Positions 57,289 to 64,000 of a stretch of 64,000 nucleotides of DNA are shown here, piece after piece. The stretch lies in the NCBI GenBank assembly GCA_005406025.1, contig BGZK01000295.1, positions 186,001 to 250,000 of the forward strand. Reading direction: 5' to 3'. Under the pieces are notes generated by a model that had not been told where the DNA came from, searched no databases, and saw only the letters and a list, made by a program, of their open reading frames with translations. Positions within the stretch are counted from its first letter, which is position 1; every line of letters begins with the position of its first letter. The position numbers were made by a program, and so were the translations under genes. This DNA is from Eumeta japonica (Eukaryota > Arthropoda > Insecta > Lepidoptera > Psychidae).

Positions 57289-57344
57289 AAGTAACGCTTA
57301 GAATGCTTTTTATCTCTTGATAAAAAGCATTCTAAGCGTTGCTT
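57289..57344. repeat. Twin hairpin, second unit: 26-bp arms with one mismatch, TCTT loop
   Basis: Starting at the base after the first hairpin, 57289-57314 pairs with 57319-57344 around TCTT (57315-57318). The inner 22 bp are perfect (AACGCTTAGAATGC..). The outer 4 contain one T-G mismatch. Arm sequence is unrelated to the first hairpin, but arm length, loop and total length (56) are the same. Confidence 0.95.
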
Positions 57345-57420
57345 TATTTAGCGCCATTTCGTAAAGTTTTAAGGTAATCATATTGTTGCTATGGTATTGT
57401 TTCTCAACAAAAAATGGCAC
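57341..57420 (-). repeat. 80-bp repeat block shared with 5801-5880
   Basis: On the minus strand this block matches 5803-5882 at roughly 66 of 80 positions by eye. Its GGCGCTAAATAAAGC end overlaps the outer arm of the second hairpin, so the hairpins lie at the edge of this repeat family. Confidence 0.7.
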
Positions 57421-57849
57421 TATGACATAAACTGCAATCGGCACTATATAAATAAAATGCGTTGGTATATTTTGCAATTTATGTAGTGTGTGGATTATAT
57501 TATATGTTTAAATATTTATAAATATTTAAACAATAATTTAAATAAATATTTATGTCGGAAATTAACATGAGTAACTTTTTCCGTGGAAAGTCATTATATT
57601 TCCACGGCAAACTTGAAAGACGCCGAGTGGGGCTCGGTTGCTCAGGTACTGTAATATTTTCAGTATGCAGGCAAATATTGGTCGTTGTTCAGCATTAAAG
57701 AACGATCGTAAGTCAGATCAAATGTGTGTTTGCAGTGATATTAAAATGCTTTCGCCTATCTCAACCGTCACTTATCCGTGTTTATTCGTCGTAAAGTCAA
57801 AAAGAATTAGCCATTGGTACTGGTCGCAGCCATTGGCTTGCGAGCCACC
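57421..57849. other. Unassigned stretch
   Basis: AT-rich to about 57600, then balanced. A 71-codon plus frame (57638-57853) runs up to repeat D and has no known domain. Confidence 0.35.
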
Positions 57850-58105
57850 ATAGAGTAAGTAATCACTGCCGCCCATGAACACTCCCAGAGGACTCGTCAA
57901 TGCCTTATGAGCTTTTTGGGTAGGAATAGATTATCTTGGTGGATGTGAAATTGGGTGATAGAGGAGAGAGTGCACACCGGAACTTTTTCTCACTGGAGAA
58001 AACACAGCCGTTTAAGCTGATTTTTCGAAAGTGTGGTATCTCACCGATCAAGCCGGTCCATTTTCGCGGTATAGCCGAGTTAGCCACGACATAGCTCTAC
58101 CGCTT
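57850..58105 (+). repeat. Repeat D (retrotransposon 3' region), copy 2
   Basis: Same order of phrases as 46801-47090: ATCACTGCCGCCCATGAACA, a GTGATAGAGGAGAGAG block, AAGTGTGGTATCTCACCGAT, then AAGCCGGTCCATTTTCGCGG. Just after it is a hairpin with 12-bp arms (TACCGCTTTATT at 58098-58109 with 58113-58124). Confidence 0.65.
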
Positions 58106-58330
58106 TATTTTGAATAAAGCGGTACATTTGAATGTAATTCGCTTTCGAATATTCAAAATAAAGTTTTCTATACTTGTACGATCGCCACACGACGAGCACA
58201 AAAATAATATGACCCTTAAAAGCAGGGGATACGAGTATAACGGCTAAACCAACCGTCAGAGTATTACGTGTTTTTTTTAATCTTTCGATAAGCATATTAA
58301 GTATTTAACGTAGGAATAGGATACAATAAA
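58106..58330. other. Unassigned stretch
   Basis: Apart from the second arm of the hairpin at 58098-58124, no feature was recognised. Confidence 0.4.
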
Positions 58331-58645
58331 ACAACACTTAAGCTCATAATGGGGCCTATGAATGGCGCAATCGCGGAGAAAATATTATGAGAACGAAATA
58401 CTCCAAAAAGAACGGAATCCACACGAGGCCACAATGAGGCCGCCGTCAAAACTCCACAGCGACGGTTTTGTATCACAGTTTCGCGGCTGGTGAATTAATT
58501 AATCAATCAGTCAATCAGCGGCGGGCATTGTGCGCGTCTTTTTGTTCGTGTCACAAAGGCCCGCGACAAAGCTCCCGAAGCGGCCGACTCCACAATAGAT
58601 GTTGAACTTTCACCCTGAACTAATTCAACTTCACACGAAATTCAT
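58331..58645. promoter_or_regulatory. GC-richer block with clustered PBX/Exd-type sites
   Basis: Contains AATCAATCAGTCAATCAG (58501-58518) directly after TTAATT, giving tandem ATCAATCA/TCAATCA words, the reverse of the TGATTGAT core bound by PBX/Extradenticle with Hox partners. CG-rich words and an ACAAAGG Sox/TCF-type motif (about 58552) follow. No element resemblance. This is one of the stronger enhancer candidates here; function is inferred. Confidence 0.4.
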
Positions 58646-59805
58646 TTTGTAGTAGAATCTTGTTTTGCCGTTCCCAACTTAAGATTCAATTTTGGTTTGT
58701 ATAAGGCTCTCTTGTCGTTTGAGGGATTTTGTAGATTTTTTTTGTATGATTAGGAAGAAATATTTAGATATTTGACTGATATGAAAATCTTGAAAAAAAA
58801 ATGCAATAATATATTGCGTAACATGTTTTTAGGTGATTAGTTGAACTTAAAAAATGTTAACTGATATTTAAAGTGTTACATTCATTGAAAAAATAAGTAA
58901 ATTGCATATATAAGTCAAAATAAAATTTGAATCGGTAAATCCTTAAATAATAGAAAAAACCTGTTAAAACTAAAAGGTGAGAAACGAGCTAGAATACAAA
59001 ATTGTTGATTCTATAAATACATGTTAACCAAAAGTAGTTACTAAGTTAATAAGTAGTAGTTGAAAGGCATCACTCAAACGGAAATTAAAAATGATACATG
59101 TAAGTTATTTGTAACAATTAATTGCCAACACGTTGCTACAGTCACATATAAAATATACATTTTTCTCCACAACCTACCGATAGCCTCATTATTGAGTTTC
59201 TTTCAACAAGTGTGTGTTAGACCACAGTCTGTATGAAGGCTCTATATGGGCTGGAAAATTCACATTTCCTTGAAGTTTTTTTTTTAACTTACTTCAAATT
59301 TTAAAGTCACCTTTAGATGTTGACCGCAGTGACAGAGCGAGAACTCTTTGAAAGCCTTTGAAAACCCCTCTTCCAGATTTAGTATCTACTTTATAATATT
59401 TTGGGGTGATACAATGCCATTAAATGACCGTAATGTTGTTTAGATATTGAATCTATTTGTGCAAAGATAATTAAAGTGAGAAATATTCGATTCTAATGAA
59501 AGAAAAAACGAAGTTATATATCAACATGACGTCATGAACATATTGCCCTTCTTCGTTTGATAATATAATAATCAATGCCATTGACAATGAGCTTTACAAT
59601 TTTCAAAGTTGTATTTTGAGTTCTATTGAAATTATGAATAAGTCGCATGTACCTTTATTTTGCTATTTAAGAGTCATAAATATAAATCAGTGTTACTTGT
59701 ACACAAAACAATGTATATTGAATTTTTTTGTGGCTGTCGTCTTCAGTTTGTCTTATTATCATTCATTTGGTAATATTAAAGCGAAAAGACCTTTCAATTC
59801 CTATT
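58646..59805. other. AT-rich stretch, nothing recognised
   Basis: A short balanced patch at about 59310-59400 is not recognised. The rest is AT-rich. Confidence 0.4.
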
Positions 59806-59938
59806 GTGATGTCTATTACCTCCCTAGAAGCCAGCAACGCACTGATCACATCTCTGGAGTTGCAAATATCTGTGGGTGGCGATGATCATCTTGTGCCCAA
59901 CGGCTCACCTGCTCGTTTACCCCTCAAATATAATATGA
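59806..59938 (+). repeat. Retrotransposon/SINE 3' tail
   Basis: AGCCAGCAACGCACTGATCA, TCTGGAGTTGCAAATATCTG, TGGGTGGCGATGATCATCTT and CACCTGCTCGTTTACCCCTC follow in the order recalled for a very common lepidopteran retroelement tail. It ends right at the TA where the next MITE begins. Confidence 0.6.
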
Positions 59939-59940
59939 TA

Positions 59941-60419
59941 CACTGGAATCTCAATAACTCGAACCTCGTTGAGTCGAACTCCTCAGTAAGTCGAAAAAAT
60001 TGCCATTCCCTTCCGATGAACCCCTAAATACGCGGTATCTCGAATTATTTAGACTTTGTAACTCGAACAAAATGTTATTTCCCTACAAAGTATTGATAAT
60101 ACATATTTATACTCTGTAACTCGAATTTCAAAAAAAGAGACTCCGTAAGTCGTAGTTGGTAAAATATAATGACGTCTTACTTAGAATTCCCTGAAATAAT
60201 AGCAATAAATTCCAAAATGAATTTTCGGGTTCGGGGTTTCTAATGTATCGTTTTTTATCTTGTACACGTGCAATAAATGAATACATTCATGCTGTGAACG
60301 TTATGTTTGTTCCTTGTCGACACAGTCATATGTATTTCGAAGTTCTTATTAAGTCGAGAACTAGTTAACTCTAATTTTTTTGCATTTCCCATGACATTCG
60401 AGTTATTGAGATTCCACTG
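59941..60419. mobile_element. pogo/Tigger-like MITE
   Basis: Left end CACTGGAATCTCAATAACTC and the reverse-complemented right end CAGTGGAATCTCAATAACTC continue for three more matching bases: 22 of 23 agree. TA dinucleotides flank both sides (59939-59940 and 60420-60421), the target of Tc1/mariner-type elements. The CAGTGGAA..CTCG..AACTCGAA style of terminus is typical of pogo/Tigger relatives, from memory. Inside, AACTCGAA words repeat several times. There is no transposase frame. Confidence 0.8.
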
Positions 60420-60421
60420 TA

Positions 60422-61035
60422 TAAAAAAATTCTAATCTGTTACCATAAGAACTATTGAAATCAGACAAGGAGAGCGTTTTGGCTCTAAATACCTACTATA
60501 ATATAAATTGACAAATACATGACTCGCCTTTTGCGTAATCTTATTGTGCAACACAGAGTTTTACATGTATTTGTATAAAGTACTCCTGAAGCTTATGTGT
60601 TGTTAATACCTTTTACGCTTTATGGAACATTGAAAGTATTAATAACAACCAGGTATTTTAAAAGCTATTAAAAAATTATTGCACCTTGTTTTGTCTCAAA
60701 TAAGATTTTTAATAACTATAATAGAATAAAAAAAGCGATAGTTTTATTCGTGATGAAGAAAGATTCAACACAAAACCCAGTTTTGTCGAATCAGTACAAA
60801 TATTGATTTGAACTATTTTCCTTTTTGCCTTATTATTTGTAAAAAAAAAAAGAAAGTAGAAAAGTGGGGATTTTTCTTCTAAAATTACAAGCACTCAAAA
60901 TAGTAATCTTCCTCAAATATAATCCTCAACAATGACAATAGCAATTCTACTGTACATAGGTTTACTCCACACGGTAGTTGTCATAGGAATAAGACTCAAA
61001 AAACGTCAGTCGACTCAGTCACTTAGCTATAACAG
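60422..61035. other. AT-rich stretch, nothing recognised
   Basis: No gene, element or structure was seen. Confidence 0.45.
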
Positions 61036-61475
61036 TATATGTTAAGGAACAAACGTTAGAGCAAACGATCCGCGACGACTTCGCTGCAAGGTGCATTTGT
61101 ACGCATACTTAACTGAGTACTAATCGACGAATGCATTTTTTTGCTCTCTCGATGCATTCGAATTTGCATAGCCGTAACGGCCAGTTCGAAAAGGTAACAT
61201 TAAGCAAATTGTGTAATATTATCCTGTCAGCGCACGTACAAATATATCGTTTATTAGGGGCTTATCGTGTTTTGTACCTTCGAGAGGGGAACGTGAATTT
61301 TTCGCGGCATTCAAATAGGTTTAACCAGACGCTTATGAAAATGCGATTTCATTTTAGATAAACCGAACAGCGTGACATTCGGGAGCTCGTCTTGGATGGT
61401 TGAAATTTCAGGTGAGATTACTGAACTTTCGCCTTATCTATGGTGATGCCGTATAAACGATAACACTTGTGGTTG
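61036..61475. promoter_or_regulatory. Balanced block with POU octamer
   Basis: ATTTGCAT, a perfect POU octamer in reverse orientation, lies at 61162-61169, with GATGCATTCG just upstream. CG-containing words are frequent throughout. The 76-codon plus frame (61131-61361) shows no domain. Enhancer candidate. Confidence 0.3.
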
Positions 61476-62780
61476 TGGGTCACGATAGACTTTTTTGTAT
61501 TGTCCTTGGGATGCTTTTAAAATAAATTAATTTTCCTTAATTTAAGCGTAAAGATCATCTTTTCAAGATATGCTCCGTATTTAATACGATTTTTTTTATG
61601 TGAAACATCTAATGCGGCGGTTCAGACCGGCTATGGCGTGGCGACGCGTCGTCACGCGCTCGTGACTCCGCGACGCTCTTGCCACTCGGCCCGGTGGTAC
61701 CGCGATAAATGCAGTATTTATAAGATGCCTTGATAATGTTATGTTCAACACTTTTATAACATACTTCAGTTATTATCGATCAATTTTCGCAGTAATACAA
61801 TTATAGGTAGTATCTAATAGTTATTACTGTTACAGAAGTAACAGGTTGAAAGAATTGAGCCGTCTCAATATTTAAGACTTATTTAATTTTTAATTTTGGT
61901 GTTAAATAAATACATATTTTTTTTTTTTAGATAAACAATAGTTTTTATTTTAAATCAAAATTTTATGAATTTTGTTATATCTTATTTGTTTTCTTTAATA
62001 AACCAAACTCGTGCATATTGTCAATGCAAATTAGTCAAACATATCAGGAGACCCGCAACGGCTGAATTTATTTATAATCACTATAAATATTCTTATTATA
62101 ACATTATTTATATTTTCTTCTTTTGGTAATGATCTGATATTTAATATGTGAATATGTCTTGTGTTTCTAGCCAATTTTAAAATATCAAATGAAGCGTACT
62201 GAATGTCAAAGCTCAGTCCACAGACTTTTCAGCTTATAAAATACATTTTATAAACTATTATAACCCTAGATTTGAGCACATATTACACGTCTTTTTTGTA
62301 TATACCTTGTTAACTACGAGATTGCTATAGAAACTCGTGGCCTACTTTTTAAACGTTGTATTTTTTATTGACGTTATTGCAGTGGCATTACTCATAGTAG
62401 TCTTCTTTATATTTTATCTAATACTTTCCAAGTAATACTTGATAGTATTAAGTCTTTCTGAAAACAGTACAATTTGCCGATGAAAACTTCAAATTAATTT
62501 TGATGTCTTTTATAACAAATAATCTAGAATGGTGTTTCACTTAGTATTATACGTAAATACTAAAAAAAACCGTGTCTTGTTTCAACTTGGACTATAAAAC
62601 AGTGGTCCATTTTGTAAATTATTTTAAATGATATGACAACAAATATAAAAATTGATTTTATTAAAAATTTTGTGCTCAAACCTACAGGTTGCTGAACCGC
62701 TTTTTAATATCATAAGGTTCTTAATAATTCCTTATTGTAGTAGTCGGTACACTCATCCACTGTTTGCGGATTATAACCAA
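61476..62780. other. Mostly AT-rich; CG-rich spot at 61.61-61.72 kb
   Basis: A 100-bp CG-rich spot (about 61611-61712, with GGCGACGCGTCGTCACGCGC) may be regulatory. The rest is AT-rich without features. Confidence 0.35.
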
Positions 62781-62784
62781 AATT

Positions 62785-62960
62785 AGTAAACCATTAGGGC
62801 TTTAGTTGGTAAATTGGCCCCAGTTTGTTCCCGGTAACCCCGTGCGGTTGTGAGACGGGTTAATTGGCTCCGCCCGGCCTGACACGGTGACACGACTCGT
62901 GATACATCGGTCCCAGGCGCGCGTAAATCTTTGTGGATAGCGTCATAACCTAAATCATGT
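62785..62960. promoter_or_regulatory. GC-richer block with Runx and GC-box motifs
   Basis: TGCGGTT (62843-62849) is a Runx-type core, GGTTAATTGG follows at about 62859, and CTCCGCCC (about 62868) resembles an Sp/KLF GC box. No element resemblance was seen. Enhancer or promoter candidate by motif. Confidence 0.3.
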
Positions 62961-63334
62961 TACTATTACTCTAAAATATAATATATAAGTTCTGTTTCAT
63001 AATGGAACAATATAGTAAAGTAAACGTGGAATTTCTTAATAAAGATTTAGATAAATTAATAAAGTAAATTACTTCAATATTTTAGTGTTATATTTATAAA
63101 ATTACGTTTCATAAACAAAATATTCTTATGAAACTTGAAACAAAAATAAATAGGCAATATTATTTAATTTTTCACGTGTCTGGACATGCTTATTTAAATT
63201 ATAAAGAAGTCCTGATTGGTTATATCCTTAATACAGCCTTAAGTTTTACGTATATACGTCTATGTATATCCAATTCAGGCAATAGACAGAGTTTATTAAG
63301 CTCAGGCCGAGTTTGAAATACAATGAAATAAGTT
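62961..63334. other. AT-rich stretch, nothing recognised
   Basis: A 62-codon plus frame has no known domain. Confidence 0.4.
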
Positions 63335-63433
63335 GACATCTAAATTACGTGGTCGGGATTATGACTGTGGATCGAACCTGGTACTTTCTTACGCAAAGAT
63401 GATGCTCTTAACCACTGAGCTACCACCGCTCAA
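63335..63433 (-). mobile_element. tRNA-derived SINE head (minus strand)
   Basis: On the minus strand, an A box TAGCTCAGTGGTTAAG (63408-63423) and a canonical B box GGTTCGATCC (63369-63378) sit at tRNA spacing. Acceptor-stem pairing cannot be formed from the flanks, so this is a SINE head or tRNA relic and not a tRNA gene. It is the best preserved pol III promoter in the window. Confidence 0.65.
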
Positions 63434-63762
63434 GCCATTAAAGCGTTATCGATTGTAGAAATAGAAAATACTCCAAATGTTTGCAAGAAACACAATCTTC
63501 ATAAATACCTACAGTTAACAATCCACTTTGTTAATTGAACGTGGCGTTCATGTCTGCAAACAAAGTAGCAAATTTTTATTATAAATAGTGATTGTAAAAC
63601 CTCAAAAAGTTTTAATTTTAGTTTATTTTCCTGAAAATGTAGGTACGATCTAAGTGTTTACCACGCAAAAAGGTAGGTAGGTACCTACCCACTTTAAACT
63701 CAACACATAATACCCATAAATAAAAAACAATGATCAAGATGTATTTTAGAGTTCTATTAAGT
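63434..63762. other. AT-rich stretch, nothing recognised
   Basis: Contains a small GGTAGGTAGGTACC repeat at about 63671-63684. Nothing else. Confidence 0.4.
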
Positions 63763-63993
63763 AAAGTGAAATGAAAATTATTAGACTACTTAAAAGTCAA
63801 TCAAATTATTACGGTAATATAATGTAGTTACAATTATTGTTATTTTTGGAGTCGGTGTCTGTTGCTAGATATATTGCAGTGTTTTTTTGGCTGACACCGA
63901 CTACAAAAATAACAATAATTGTAACTACATTATATTAACGTATTAATTTGATTGAATTTTAAGTAATCTAATGTTTTTATTACATTTTACTTT
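63763..63993. mobile_element. Fold-back (snapback) MITE-like element
   Basis: About 100 bp at the left (63763-63861) is the near-exact reverse complement of the right arm (about 63889-63993), around a loop of about 27 bp. The innermost arm has AGTCGGTGTC. The middle TAATATAATGTAGTTACA and the following ATTATTGTTATTTTTG are identical in both arms. A few single-base differences lie further out. It has no coding capacity. I recall this AGTCGGTGTC-type fold-back as a repeated element in other moths. Confidence 0.8.
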
Positions 63994-64000
63994 GGAGAAA

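Noticed and set aside
63369..63433. A tRNA gene
   Set aside because: Both internal promoter boxes are good, but the flanks cannot form an acceptor stem or a proper anticodon arm. A SINE head explains it.

Overview
This 64 kb window looks like animal nuclear DNA, very probably from a moth or butterfly (Lepidoptera). It is strongly AT-rich, and I found no intact protein-coding gene, rRNA or complete tRNA gene. Most of what can be named is old mobile-element DNA of kinds common in lepidopteran genomes: mariner transposases, a piggyBac-like end, CR1/Jockey-like and RTE-like LINE reverse transcriptases, Lep1-type Helitron-like elements, tRNA-derived SINEs, hAT-type and pogo/Tigger-like MITEs, and several families of dispersed non-coding repeats with GGTTCCG-type ends. 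The lepidopteran assignment rests on recalled family consensus sequences and was not checked by any search.

Layout. 0-5.2 kb: an RTE-type LINE tail, then two inverted copies of one 0.7 kb repeat. 7.5-8.1 kb: a broken mariner on the minus strand. 9-14 kb: AT-rich DNA with several GC-richer blocks that look regulatory, then a Helitron-like element. 14.9-19.9 kb: SINE/LINE tails, a LINE 3' end, and a second mariner split by a 120-bp tandem array. 20.9-23.2 kb: a sharp GC island, a SINE and a long GC-richer block. 23.6-30 kb: degenerate tandem DNA, a Lep1-like fragment, a regulatory-looking block and two dispersed repeats. 31.2-31.7 kb: the best candidate for a real exon, a GC-rich promoter-like patch followed by an open frame ending at a consensus splice donor. 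35.4-35.7 kb: a 52-bp minisatellite. 37.2-39 kb: an RTE reverse-transcriptase pseudogene. 39-44 kb: mostly plain AT-rich DNA. 44.2-50.2 kb: a 66-bp perfect palindrome, a piggyBac 3' end, a SINE and a 2.7 kb LINE pseudogene. 50-64 kb: regulatory-looking GC blocks, a clean hAT MITE with its 8-bp target duplication, a pair of abutting perfect hairpins, a pogo-like MITE and a terminal fold-back element.

How it fits together. The mobile elements are decayed (frameshifts, stops, lost catalytic residues) and none looks able to move itself. Between them are about fifteen GC-richer blocks of 100-500 bp with no mobile-element resemblance that I could see. Several carry recognisable binding motifs: POU octamers, K50 homeodomain TAATCC, forkhead TGTAAACA, PBX/Exd TGATTGA, Runx, and an E-box palindrome. 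That pattern fits the intergenic region or large intron of a developmental regulator gene, but this is inference and the gene itself is not visible here. I found no convincing undescribed molecular system. The most unusual structures are the twin hairpins at 57.2-57.3 kb, the mariner interrupted by a tandem array, the long palindrome at 44.2 kb and the candidate exon at 31.3 kb.
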